Below, piece after piece: positions 25,683-33,464 of a DNA stretch of 64,000 nucleotides. Made by a program: the position numbers and the translations under genes. The notes beneath the pieces are model-generated. The model searched no databases. It saw only the letters and a list, made by a program, of their open reading frames with translations, and was not told the origin of the DNA. How positions within the stretch are numbered: position 1 is the first letter of the stretch; each line of letters begins with the position of its first letter. The stretch comes from Agromyces salentinus (GTDB taxonomy: Bacteria; Actinomycetota; Actinomycetes; Actinomycetales; Microbacteriaceae), in the NCBI RefSeq assembly GCF_009749395.1, contig NZ_WBIR01000016.1, forward strand, positions 50,435 through 114,434, given 5' to 3'.

Positions 25683-26273
25683 TCAGTGGTGCACGGAGTC
25701 GCCGTGCAGGTTGCCGTGCAGTTCGCCGTGCGGCACGGCGTCCTCGCCGGCATCGGTCGCGGCGAGGGCGGGTGTCGCCAGGGCCGCGACGAGCGCCGCC
25801 CCGATCACCATGCCGATGGCCGTTGCGGCCGGCCCGCCGGAGCGCCGGCCCCGGACGGCGCCGACCTCGACCGGAGGGCGCCCGGATGCGGCATCCGTCG
25901 GCCCTCCGCGTCGGCTCCGCACCGTCGCCGCGGCACCGACCGCGACGACCACGACGAACAGGTCGGCGACGAGCAGGGGCAGCACCGCGATGCCCACCGC
26001 CGGGGCGGCGCCCGAGGCGATGACCGCCCCGGACGCCGCGATCAGCACCAGCGACACGAGGAGCGTGACGCCGGGGGCGGGCACTCGAGCCGCCCGCAGT
26101 GCCGCCACGCCCCAGCCGAGGGCGGCGAGGCCGCTCCCGACGAGGACGACGGCCGCCGCGGTTCCCCAGCCCGATGAGCCCAGGGCACCGGCGCCCACCG
26201 CGGTGAGCACGAGCCCGGCGCCGAGGGCGGCGAACATGGGCCAGCTTCGCGTGAGGACCACCAGTGCCAGCAC
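25683..26273 (-). CDS. small polytopic membrane protein with His-rich C-terminus
   Basis: A 196-residue protein with about five hydrophobic helices (residues ~10-30, 35-58, 66-90, 93-113 and ~150-170), a short basic loop, and a C-terminal tail HGELHGNLHGDSVHH with five His residues. I recognise no family. The GTG start at 26273 has GGGAG six bases upstream and lies 10 bases after the stop of the DUF4383 gene, so the two form an operon. The last helix and the ATPALAATDAGED stretch look like a cleavable segment, leaving the His tail outside. A metal-related role is possible but unsupported beyond the tail. Confidence 0.65.
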   Translation of the reverse strand: MLALVVLTRSWPMFAALGAGLVLTAVGAGALGSSGWGTAAAVVLVGSGLAALGWGVAALRAARVPAPGVTLLVSLVLIAASGAVIASGAAPAVGIAVLPLLVADLFVVVVAVGAAATVRSRRGGPTDAASGRPPVEVGAVRGRRSGGPAATAIGMVIGAALVAALATPALAATDAGEDAVPHGELHGNLHGDSVHH

Positions 26274-26283
26274 GGCCGGCTCC

Positions 26284-26700
26284 CTAGGCCGTCGCCGTGC
26301 GGTTCGAGGAGACCGCGCGCTCGGCTCCGACGCCGACTCCGAGCAGCACGAGCGCGCTCGCGAGGTGCAGGAAGTGGTCGGCCGTATTCAGCGCGAGGAT
26401 GTTCGCGGCGGTGCCGGCCAGGAAGAACCCGACGATGCCGAGCAGCAGGTACGCGGCCCCGACGACCGAGTTCGTCGCCTTGGCGGCACGGGTGCTCGCG
26501 ATGCCGGCGATGAGCAGCGCCGCACCGATCAGCAGATGCGCGATGTTGTGCAGCGGGTTCACCTCGAAGATGCCGAGCAGCAGCCCGCCATCGGTGGCGA
26601 TGAAGCCGACGCCGCCGGTGACGGCGAAGCCCAGCAGGCCGACGACCAGGTAGACGGCACCGAACACGACGCCGACGATGCGATTGACAGAGCTTCCCAT
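26284..26700 (-). CDS. DUF4383 domain membrane protein
   Basis: A 138-residue four-helix membrane protein of the DUF4383 family, common in actinobacteria and of unknown function. Recognisable parts are NRIVGVVFGAVYLVVGLLGF, the internal FEVNPLHNIAHLLIGAALLIAG with two His residues at a helix start, and NILALNTADHFLHLASALVLLGVGVG, which repeats the HFLHL pattern. GAGGAGG lies seven bases before the ATG at 26700. It is the first gene of a two-gene operon with the His-tailed membrane protein. A terminator hairpin separates it from the fasciclin gene upstream. Confidence 0.85.
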   Translation of the reverse strand: MGSSVNRIVGVVFGAVYLVVGLLGFAVTGGVGFIATDGGLLLGIFEVNPLHNIAHLLIGAALLIAGIASTRAAKATNSVVGAAYLLLGIVGFFLAGTAANILALNTADHFLHLASALVLLGVGVGAERAVSSNRTATA

Positions 26701-26756
26701 GATGATTCCTCCTCAGGTGGCGCAGCGGATGCCGCGACGATGACGTTCCGTTCCGG

Positions 26757-26790
26757 TGCGGGGTGCTCCACCGATCGGCGGAGCACCCCG
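26757..26790 (-). terminator. 12-bp stem hairpin after the fasciclin gene
   Basis: GCGGGGTGCTCC and GGAGCACCCCGC pair perfectly around a 10-nt loop, 8 bases past the fasciclin stop on the minus strand. Confidence 0.75.
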
Positions 26791-26798
26791 CGAGGCGG

Positions 26799-27461
26799 CT
26801 ACATGGCCGGCATCAGCACCGTGTCGATGAGGTAGACGGTCGCGTTGGCGGTGTGCACGCCGCCGCAGATGACCGCGGCGTCGTTGACCATCAGGTCGTC
26901 GCCAGAACCGGTCACCTCGACGGTGCCGCCCTGCACGGTCGTCAGCGTGCCGGCGACCTCATCGGGCGAGAGCTGGCCGGGCACCACGTGGTACGTGAGG
27001 ATCGACGTCAGGGTCTCCGAGTCGGTCTTCAGCGCCTCGATCGTGGCGGGATCGATCTTCGCGAAGGCGTCGTCGACCGGAGCGAAGACGGTGAACTCAT
27101 CGCCGTTCAGGGTGTCGACGAGGTCGACGTCGGGGTTCAGCTGACCCGAGACCGCCGCGGTGAGCGTGGTCAGGATCGGGTTGTTGGATGCCGCGACGGC
27201 CACCGGGTCCTCGGCCATGCCGGCGACCGAGCCCTCGCCGTCCGGGACGGCTTCGGCGTAGGCGGCGCAGCCGGTGCCGACGAGGTCGGCTGCCGGGTCC
27301 ATGGCCTCCTCCGTGGGGGCGGCGGCCTCTTCGGACATGGTGGGCTCCTCGGACTCCGCCGAGGTGCTGCCACCTGCGCTGCAGCCGGCGAGGCCGAGCA
27401 TGGCGACGGCCGTGATCGAGAACACGGCGAGTGCGGTACGGGTGCTGCGGATCGATCGCAT
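26799..27461 (-). CDS. fasciclin (FAS1) domain lipoprotein, MPT70/MPT83-like
   Basis: A 220-residue exported lipoprotein. Signal peptide with lipobox LGLAGC (lipidated C27), a Ser/Glu/Ala-rich linker to ~60, then one FAS1 domain (~75-220): [13 protein letters not shown], the conserved [29 protein letters not shown] and [15 protein letters not shown]1 domains mediate adhesion. GGAGGAG precedes the ATG at 27461. In Mycobacterium tuberculosis the homologous MPT70/MPT83 proteins are the main SigK targets; here the gene is divergent from a sigK-rskA pair and carries a SigK-like promoter, so the same control is likely. Two Cys residues in the mature part may form a disulfide. Confidence 0.9.
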   Translation of the reverse strand: MRSIRSTRTALAVFSITAVAMLGLAGCSAGGSTSAESEEPTMSEEAAAPTEEAMDPAADLVGTGCAAYAEAVPDGEGSVAGMAEDPVAVAASNNPILTTLTAAVSGQLNPDVDLVDTLNGDEFTVFAPVDDAFAKIDPATIEALKTDSETLTSILTYHVVPGQLSPDEVAGTLTTVQGGTVEVTGSGDDLMVNDAAVICGGVHTANATVYLIDTVLMPAM

Positions 27462-27510
27462 CGGATCTCCTCCTTCGTAGTGGACGGCCCGGAGCGGGTC
27501 GACAGGAGGG

Positions 27511-27538
27511 ATTCGGAGGGGGTTCGCGATCGGATTGG
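27511..27538 (-). promoter_or_regulatory. putative SigK-type promoter of the fasciclin gene
   Basis: On the minus strand CCAATC (27538-27533) is followed after 16 bp by CCGAAT (27516-27511), 50 bases upstream of the ATG. The same two hexamers with the same spacing occur on the plus strand facing sigK. They resemble the mycobacterial SigK boxes I recall (CCATCC and CCGAAT). Confidence 0.6.
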
Positions 27539-27561
27539 ACGGATTTCCGGATTCCTCCGAA

Positions 27562-27589
27562 CCAATCGGTTCGGGCGTCGGCTCCGAAT
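27562..27589 (+). promoter_or_regulatory. putative autoregulatory SigK-type promoter
   Basis: CCAATC (27562-27567), a 16-bp spacer and CCGAAT (27584-27589) point toward sigK. Both boxes and the spacing are identical to the promoter of the divergent fasciclin gene, which suggests that SigK drives its own operon. Confidence 0.6.
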
Positions 27590-27748
27590 ACCAGGTGACA
27601 CTCGAAACGAGGTGCCCCCTGTGACCGCCTTTCCCGTCGATGCACCGGCCGGTGCCGACCACGCCCCCTCCACGTTCGGATGACCCATGCCCTCCTCTCA
27701 CGACCGGCGCCGTCCCGCAAGGGGCGGCCGGGCGGGCACGCCTCTGTC

Positions 27749-28339
27749 ATGCTTGGGTGCGTGGTCGACGTCGCTGAGCAGCCCGGTGGGCACGCCCGTG
27801 CGCTCGAGGACCTCCTCCTCGCCACGGCGGCCGGCGACCGCGACGCCTTCAGCCTCCTCTACGACGCCACGGCGGCGCGGGTCTTCGGCCTCGTGCGACG
27901 CCTGCTCGTCGACGCGGCGCAGGCCGAGGAGGTGACGCAGGACGTGTTCCTCGAGGCATGGCAGACGGCCGCCCGGTTCGATCCCGAACGGGGCGCGGCG
28001 ATCCCGTGGTTGCTGACGCTGGCGCACCGCCGCGCGGTCGACCGGGTCCGGGCCTCGCAGTCCTCGCGCGATCGCGACCTGAAGGTCGGCATCCGCGACC
28101 TCGACGTGCCGGTCGACGACGTCGCGGAGGCGGCCGAGATCGCGATCGAGCACGAACGGGTCGCCGAGGCGCTCACCTCGCTTCCGGCGGCACAGCGGGA
28201 ATGCATCTCCCTCGCGTACTACGGAGGCTGCACGCAATCCGAGATCGCGACGAGACTCGACGTGCCGCTGGGCACGGTGAAGACCCGATTGCGCGATGGC
28301 ATGATCCGACTACGAGACCTCCTGGGGGTGACGACATGA
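27749..28339 (+). CDS. sigK: ECF RNA polymerase sigma factor, SigK type
   Basis: An extracytoplasmic-function sigma factor of about 196 residues. Region 2 is DRDAFSLLYDATAARVFGLVRRLLVDAAQAEEVTQDVFLEAW, with the core-binding VTQDVFLE; region 4 is LPAAQRECISLAYYGGCTQSEIATRLDVPLGTVKTRLRDGMIRL, carrying the -35-reading helix-turn-helix. The start is uncertain: an ATG at 27749 and a GTG at 27761 are both plausible, and the frame stays open back to 27680. Its stop overlaps the anti-sigma start (ATGA), the standard pairing. The SigK name rests on the RskA-like partner and the adjacent fasciclin gene. Confidence 0.88.
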   Translation: MLGCVVDVAEQPGGHARALEDLLLATAAGDRDAFSLLYDATAARVFGLVRRLLVDAAQAEEVTQDVFLEAWQTAARFDPERGAAIPWLLTLAHRRAVDRVRASQSSRDRDLKVGIRDLDVPVDDVAEAAEIAIEHERVAEALTSLPAAQRECISLAYYGGCTQSEIATRLDVPLGTVKTRLRDGMIRLRDLLGVTT

Positions 28340-29169
28340 ACCCATCCGACGGCCCGGCGGGCGACGAACTGCGCGAGCTCATCGACCTCGCACCGGCGTA
28401 CGCCCTCGACGCCCTCGACGAGTTCGAGCGCGCCCGGTTCGAGCGCGCCCTTCCCGGTTCGCCCGAGCTGCAGGCCGAGGTCGACTCGTTCCGCGCCATC
28501 GCCGCGGGCCTCGGCGACGACGTCGCGCCGCTGGCTCCCCCGCCCTCGCTGAAGGCCGGCCTGTTCGACCGCCTGGACTCCGCCCCGCAGGAGCAGCGCG
28601 CCGCCGGACCCGCGGCCCCCCAGGGCCGAGCGGATGTCGCGGAGCCGGCGCCGTTCGCGCCGGCCGAGCCGGTCCGCGCCGAGCCGGCGCCCGTCGCCGA
28701 CCTCGGCGAGCGCCGTTCCCGCCGCCGCCTTGCGATCGCGCTGTCGTCGGCTGCGGCCGCCGTGCTCCTGATCACGAGCGTCGTCGTCGGCGCCAACTGG
28801 TTCGGGCCCAACGGCTGGGGTGCGGAACGCGAGATGAGCACCATCGCCGCGGCACCCGACGCGCAGCAGACGACCGCCGAGGTCGCGGGCGGCGGCGAGG
28901 TCACCCTCGTCTCCTCGGCAGAGCTGGGTCGCAGCGCGGTGCTCGTCGACGGGCTCGAGCAGCTCGGCGACGAGGAGACCTACGAGCTCTGGTACATCGA
29001 CGAGTCCGGTCCCGTGTCGGCGGGCACCTTCGACGTGCCGGGCGACGGCGAGACGTGGCGCGTCCTCGAGGGCGACTTCGCCCCCGGCGTCGTCGTCGGC
29101 ATCACCGTCGAGCCGGCCGGCGGCTCGGAGCAGCCCACCACCGAGCCCGTCGCGGTCATCCAGACCTGA
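28336..29169 (+). CDS. rskA: anti-sigma-K factor (RskA-like), zinc-free ASD type
   Basis: A 277-residue single-pass membrane anti-sigma factor that holds SigK inactive until proteolysis. Residues ~1-75 are the cytoplasmic sigma-binding domain (LIDLAPAYALDALDEFERARFERAL), lacking the HxxxCxxC zinc motif, as RskA does. A Pro/Ala linker follows; the membrane helix is at ~130-155 (RRLAIALSSAAAAVLLITSVVVGANWF), and residues ~165-277 are the extracytoplasmic RskA domain with ELGRSAVLVDGLEQL and TYELWYIDESGPVSAGTF. The ATG overlaps the sigma stop (28336-28339). In mycobacteria Rip1-type regulated proteolysis releases SigK; the protease is not in this window. Confidence 0.9.
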   Translation: MNPSDGPAGDELRELIDLAPAYALDALDEFERARFERALPGSPELQAEVDSFRAIAAGLGDDVAPLAPPPSLKAGLFDRLDSAPQEQRAAGPAAPQGRADVAEPAPFAPAEPVRAEPAPVADLGERRSRRRLAIALSSAAAAVLLITSVVVGANWFGPNGWGAEREMSTIAAAPDAQQTTAEVAGGGEVTLVSSAELGRSAVLVDGLEQLGDEETYELWYIDESGPVSAGTFDVPGDGETWRVLEGDFAPGVVVGITVEPAGGSEQPTTEPVAVIQT

Positions 29170-29286
29170 CCGCGGGCACCGGCGCCCGCGACACGGGTGC
29201 GTTTCGCCCGACTGCGCGCGATGCGGCGACCCACTGCCCCAGACTGGTGGCGTCCGCACGCCCGCGGGCGGCGAGGGGGGCTACCG

Positions 29287-30915
29287 ATGACCGATTCCAT
29301 GACGACCGGGCAGGTGCAGGCCGGTGAACGACGTTCGTGGGCGCCGATGGTGGGGCTCTTCCTCGCCCAGGTGCTGATGTCGTTCAACGTCTCGGCGCTG
29401 CCGATCTCGCTCGGTGGCATGGTCGAGGACTTCGGCGTTCCGCCGACCGTGGCCAGCACCACGATCGTCGTGTACGGGCTCGCGGTCGCCGCCCTGGTGA
29501 TGACGGGCGCGAAGCTCGGCCAGCGCATCGGATGGGTACTCATCTTCCGGTGCGTGCTCGTCGTGTTCGCGGCATCCTCGCTGATCATGATCTTCTCCCC
29601 CACGATCGGGTGGGCGATCGCCGGTCAGGCGCTGGCCGGCTCCGCGGCGGCGATCATCGTGCCGGCGCTCGTCGCCCTGATCGCCGAGAACTACCGCGGG
29701 ACCCAGCAGGCCACGGCCGTCGGCTCCCTCGGCTCGGCGAGGGCGTTCTCGGGCATCAGCGCATTCCTCATCGGCGGCACGCTGGGCACGCTCGTCGGCT
29801 GGCGGCCGATCTTCTTCATCACGCTCGCGCTCGCGATCGCGGTGTTCGCGCTGAGCTTCGGCCTGCGCTCGGATCGCGGCGACAAGTCGGTGCGCATCGA
29901 CCTCGTCGCCTCCGTGCTCATCGGCGCGGCGATCGTGCTCCTGACCCTCGGATTCAACAACCTCAACTCGTGGGGCATCCTGCTCGCCGAGCCCGGCGCG
30001 CCGTTCGACGTCATCGGCCTCTCACCCGCGCCGGTGTTCGTGGTGGTCGGCATCGTGCTCGGCCAGTGCTTCTTCCTCTGGACGAGGCGGCGCATGCGGC
30101 GCGGCCTCGTTCCGCTCGTCGACCTCAGCGTGCTCCGCCACCCGCGCGAGCGGGCCGCGGTCTACGCCATGTTCATCATCGTGTCGATGGAGGCGGCCGT
30201 GAACTTCACGGTGCCGACCTACATCCAGGTGGTGCAGGGCCGCACGCCGTTCGACACCTCGCTCGCGATGATGCCGTTCAACCTGACCGTCTTCGTCACG
30301 GCCACCCTGATCGTGCGGTTCTACCGGCGCTACAGCCCGCGCACGATCGCGCTGTTCTCGTTCGGGCTCACGACCATCGCCCTGCTCTGGCTCTCGCTCG
30401 TGGTCACGAACAACTGGGAGACGCTGCCCACGATCCTCGGCCTCGTGGTCTTCGGCATCGGCCAGGGCGCGCTCGTCACGCTCGTGTTCAACGTGCTCGT
30501 CACCTCGGCGCCGAAGGAGCTGGCGGGCGACGTCGGCTCGATCCGCGGCACCACCCAGAACCTCGCCTCCGCGGTCGGGACGGCCGTGATGGGCGCGCTG
30601 CTGGTCACCATGCTGACCCTGAACGTGGGCAACGCGGTGGCCGAGCACCCGGAACTGCCGGACGAGCTCGTCTCCCAGGTCGACCTCGACACCGTGAACT
30701 TCGTCAGCAACGACGAACTCCGCGGCGTGCTCGAGGAGACGACCGCGAGCCCCGCCCAGATCGACGCCGCCGTCGCGCTGAATGAGGAGGAGCGCCTGCA
30801 CACCCTGCGGCTCGGATTCCTGATCCTCGCGGGCCTCAGCGCCATCGCCGCGCTTCCGGCCTCCCGGCTGCCGAAGTACCGGCCGCAGGAGATCCCCGAC
30901 CCGTCGGCGGAGTGA
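29287..30915 (+). CDS. MFS transporter, DHA2-like multidrug exporter
   Basis: A 542-residue membrane transporter with roughly 14 helices, a long loop near residues 205-270 and an extended extracytoplasmic segment near 455-505 (EHPELPDELVSQVDLDTVNFVSNDELRGVL). The first helix (MVGLFLAQVLMSFNVSALPISLGGMVEDFGV) fits DHA2-type exporters, but motif A is weak (GAKLGQRIGWVLIFR), so the energy-coupling loop is divergent. The ATG at 29287 has GAGGGGG seven bases upstream. It follows rskA by 117 bases with its own signals, so operon membership is uncertain. Substrate unknown. Confidence 0.8.
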   Translation: MTDSMTTGQVQAGERRSWAPMVGLFLAQVLMSFNVSALPISLGGMVEDFGVPPTVASTTIVVYGLAVAALVMTGAKLGQRIGWVLIFRCVLVVFAASSLIMIFSPTIGWAIAGQALAGSAAAIIVPALVALIAENYRGTQQATAVGSLGSARAFSGISAFLIGGTLGTLVGWRPIFFITLALAIAVFALSFGLRSDRGDKSVRIDLVASVLIGAAIVLLTLGFNNLNSWGILLAEPGAPFDVIGLSPAPVFVVVGIVLGQCFFLWTRRRMRRGLVPLVDLSVLRHPRERAAVYAMFIIVSMEAAVNFTVPTYIQVVQGRTPFDTSLAMMPFNLTVFVTATLIVRFYRRYSPRTIALFSFGLTTIALLWLSLVVTNNWETLPTILGLVVFGIGQGALVTLVFNVLVTSAPKELAGDVGSIRGTTQNLASAVGTAVMGALLVTMLTLNVGNAVAEHPELPDELVSQVDLDTVNFVSNDELRGVLEETTASPAQIDAAVALNEEERLHTLRLGFLILAGLSAIAALPASRLPKYRPQEIPDPSAE

Positions 30916-30928
30916 GCGGGACGGCTCC

Positions 30929-31357
30929 CTACCAGGGCATCGGCCGGTCGCCACCGCGCTCGGAGTCGTCGGGGAACTGGGGAAGCTCGGTGCCGCCGGC
31001 GCGGATGCAGAGCCAGCGCAGCTGCCCCTCGCTGTCGGGACGGCAACGCCACGTGCGCCAGACGCCCTGCCCGACCCGTACCGCGGTGCCGGGGCCGACC
31101 TCGACCACCTCGTCGTCGAGGGCCAGCTGTCCACGCCCCTCGAGGAACACGTAGAGCTCCTCGACGCTCGCGTGACGGTGCCAGTAGCCGGCCTGCTCGC
31201 CGGGTTCGAGCGCGTTCGCGGTCATGCCGATGTACTGCATCGTGAGCTCGTGGTCGACGACGCGCCGGCCGTCGCGGGAGCTGTCGGGCCGGAAGCCTCC
31301 GTAGTGCGACCTCCAGTCGTCGAGGCCACCGATGTCCAGTACCTGATATCCGCTCAC
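30929..31357 (-). CDS. single-domain cupin protein
   Basis: A 142-residue cytosolic cupin. Motif 1 WHRHASVEELYVFLEGRG gives the His-x-His and Glu metal ligands; motif 2 (PGTAVRVGQGVWRTWR) lacks its usual His, so metal binding may be incomplete or use another residue. The N-terminus (SGYQVLDIGGLDDW) and C-terminus (WLCIRAGGTELPQFPDD) resemble small actinobacterial cupins of unknown role. It starts at a GTG (31357) with no clear ribosome-binding site and converges with the MFS gene 13 bases away. No partner gene indicates a substrate. Confidence 0.75.
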   Translation of the reverse strand: MSGYQVLDIGGLDDWRSHYGGFRPDSSRDGRRVVDHELTMQYIGMTANALEPGEQAGYWHRHASVEELYVFLEGRGQLALDDEVVEVGPGTAVRVGQGVWRTWRCRPDSEGQLRWLCIRAGGTELPQFPDDSERGGDRPMPW

Positions 31358-31389
31358 CGTCGCAGCCTATCGACGCGAAATGCACGCGT

Positions 31390-31408
31390 AACCGCGGTTG
31401 CCTACACT
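31390..31408 (+). promoter_or_regulatory. palindrome and -10 box before the ABM-domain gene
   Basis: AACCGCGGTT (31390-31399) is a 10-bp perfect palindrome directly before TACACT (31403-31408), a good actinobacterial -10. No matching -35 is evident, so an activator bound at the palindrome is possible. Confidence 0.35.
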
Positions 31409-31504
31409 GGAGCACGCCGAGGGGGCTCACGGAACACCGAGGGCCCCCGCGGCCTTCGCTCAGATCCCCGCACCACCCCGGCGGGCCACGAGAGGCCACC
31501 ACCC

Positions 31505-32104
31505 ATGACCCCGAACCAACCCGTCACCGTCTCGATCCGCCGCGAGGTCGACCCCGATCGCGTCCCCGAGGTGACCGACTGGGTGCAGGCGGGCATCAAT
31601 CGGGCGAACCGCTTCCCCGGGTTCCTCGGCTCGGGCTGGGTGCGTCAGGCCGAGGACTCCGACGTCTGGCACGTCCTCTACCGCTTCTCGAGCGAGGCGA
31701 CGCTCGACGCGTGGGAGCACTCCGACGAGCGCGCGGCCTGGCTCGCCACCGGCGAGGGCCTCGTGCGCTCCGAGCGCAGCCGTCGACGCACCGGCATCGA
31801 GGGCTGGTTCGACGAGCCGCCGACCGGCTCCGTGCCGGTGGTCGATGCGGACGCGGCATCCGACGCCGAGGAACTGCCCCCCGCGCCGCCGCGCTGGAAG
31901 CAGGCCGTCACGATCTGGCTCGGCTTCTTCCCGGTGAACCTCGCGTTCAGCTACCTGCTCTCGCCGGTGCCGTTCTGGGGCGGGCTACCGCTCTGGCTCA
32001 GGGTGCTGTCGATGACGCTCGTGCTGACGCCCATCATGACCTACTGGGTGCTGCCGTTCATCACGCGCTCGCTGCGCGGTTGGCTCGCTCCGCGCACCAC
32101 CTGA
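31505..32104 (+). CDS. ABM-domain protein with two C-terminal membrane helices
   Basis: A 199-residue protein. Residues ~5-100 form an antibiotic-biosynthesis-monooxygenase-like ferredoxin fold (VTVSIRREVDPDRVPEVTDWVQAGINRANRFPGFLGSG, FSSEATLDAWEHSDERAAWL). After a short acidic linker come two hydrophobic helices (WKQAVTIWLGFFPVNLAFSYLL and LWLRVLSMTLVLTPIMTYWVLPF). Membrane-tethered ABM proteins of this length are known only as hypothetical proteins. The ATG at 31505 follows GAGAGG by nine bases. Nothing in the neighbourhood points to a substrate; cofactor-free oxidation or ligand binding are both possible. Confidence 0.7.
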   Translation: MTPNQPVTVSIRREVDPDRVPEVTDWVQAGINRANRFPGFLGSGWVRQAEDSDVWHVLYRFSSEATLDAWEHSDERAAWLATGEGLVRSERSRRRTGIEGWFDEPPTGSVPVVDADAASDAEELPPAPPRWKQAVTIWLGFFPVNLAFSYLLSPVPFWGGLPLWLRVLSMTLVLTPIMTYWVLPFITRSLRGWLAPRTT

Positions 32105-32138
32105 GCGGATGCCGCGGGCCGGCGTCCGGTTCCGGGAA

Positions 32139-33356
32139 TCAGAGGCACTTCGCGGCTTCGGCGATCTGCGCGTCGGAGGGGCGGCCATAGGCCTCGATGC
32201 CCGACCCGGGCACGTCGTACCCGGCGGCGATCGCCCACGCCGTGGCCCACATCTCGTCATCGCGACCGAACACCGGACCGGTGAAGATCGGAGCGCATTC
32301 GGGACGGACGACCTGCGTGTGCCCGACCTCGTGCACGACGACCGCCTTCGCGTTGACGTCGGCGTCGAACTCCCAGCCGATGCTGTGGCTCAGCTGGATC
32401 GAGGCCCAGCCGCCGTCCGTGTACCGGTAGGTGGCGTTGCCGGCGTACCACTCGTCACTCGAGCGATCATTGACCACGTGCGCCCAGCTGAAGTCGAGGT
32501 TCACGCCACGGGCGATGGATCGGGCGAACTCCTCGACCGGGCCGTGCTCCGCGTAGGCGGCATCCGCTCGGCGTGCGCTCTCGGAACCGGCGGAGGCCCG
32601 CATGGCCTCGACCGCGGTCGCGAGCCTCGTGTAGGCACCTGCGCTGTCGGGAGCCTCGAACCAGTCGTCGCCTTCCTGGTCGATGCCGTGCTGCACGGCG
32701 ATACGCGTCTCGTACGTGGCGACCTGGTTGGCGGCGAGCAGTTCGCTGCCGCTCGTCGCCGCCGAGGCGTAGAACGAGGTCCGCGCGGCATCCGCGCTCA
32801 CCGCCGATGCGTCGACCTCGTCGGCGGTCGCCGCGAGGTCCTCGAGCTCGCCGAGGAGGAGCACGCCCCGGTCGCGGGTCTCGAGCAGTTCGATGACGCT
32901 GATCCAGGCCGGTCGCAGCGTGCCCTGGTCGTAGGCGATCGGTGCCGCCCCCTCGGGCACGTCGGTCTCCGCGAGTTCGAGAGCGCGTTCGGAGAGCTCG
33001 TCGAGCTCCGTCGCGAGCTCGGCGCCGCCGACGCCTGACACCACGACGGCCGCCATCGCCTGGCCCTGCTCGCCCGCGCTGCCGGCGCGCGTGATCGCGG
33101 CCCGGAGGTCACCGCGGGCGGCGGAGGCCTGCTCCTCGATCGCGGCCACCTTCGCGATGTGCTCGTTTCGGACGGAGTCGGCGACCGAACCCGCGAGGAG
33201 GTGGGTTCCCGCCGCTCCGAGCACCGCGATTGCGACGCCGAGCACCGGAATCCACCAGGTGCTCCGACGACGCACGACCGGGCCGGGCGCGCCGGCGACG
33301 AGCTCAGTCGTGTCGGTGGGCGGCAGGGCGTGCGTGGGGTCGGTCGCGTCGGTCAT
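32139..33356 (-). CDS. membrane-anchored HEVGH metalloprotease-like protein
   Basis: A 405-residue protein I cannot assign to a named family. A short cytoplasmic tail, one membrane helix at ~34-57 (TWWIPVLGVAIAVLGAAGTHLLAG), an Ala/Glu-rich helical region to ~270, then a C-terminal globular part with VVHEVGHTQVV near residue 340. This HExxH, preceded by hydrophobics and followed by an acidic FGRDDEMW, looks like a zinc site. Two Cys (PEC and the penultimate AKCL) may be a disulfide that braces it. SVRNEHIAKVAAIEEQASAA suggests a coiled coil. The protein would face outside; the neighbours (ABM protein, DedA) give no substrate clue. Confidence 0.65.
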   Translation of the reverse strand: MTDATDPTHALPPTDTTELVAGAPGPVVRRRSTWWIPVLGVAIAVLGAAGTHLLAGSVADSVRNEHIAKVAAIEEQASAARGDLRAAITRAGSAGEQGQAMAAVVVSGVGGAELATELDELSERALELAETDVPEGAAPIAYDQGTLRPAWISVIELLETRDRGVLLLGELEDLAATADEVDASAVSADAARTSFYASAATSGSELLAANQVATYETRIAVQHGIDQEGDDWFEAPDSAGAYTRLATAVEAMRASAGSESARRADAAYAEHGPVEEFARSIARGVNLDFSWAHVVNDRSSDEWYAGNATYRYTDGGWASIQLSHSIGWEFDADVNAKAVVVHEVGHTQVVRPECAPIFTGPVFGRDDEMWATAWAIAAGYDVPGSGIEAYGRPSDAQIAEAAKCL

Positions 33357-33464
33357 GCGGTCAGCCGTTTCGTTCAGGGCCGTACTGCACGGCTGGACGA
33401 CTGTATCCGAGCCGGTGCCCGCGAACCACGCGGAACCATCACGCTTGCGTAACGGCTGCTGCCG

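Noticed and set aside
27621..27683. A 20-codon ORF whose TGA overlaps an ATG at 27680 in the sigK frame
   Set aside because: The overlap is suggestive, but the sigK frame upstream of 27749 lacks sigma-factor sequence and the small ORF has only a weak ribosome-binding site, so chance is more likely.
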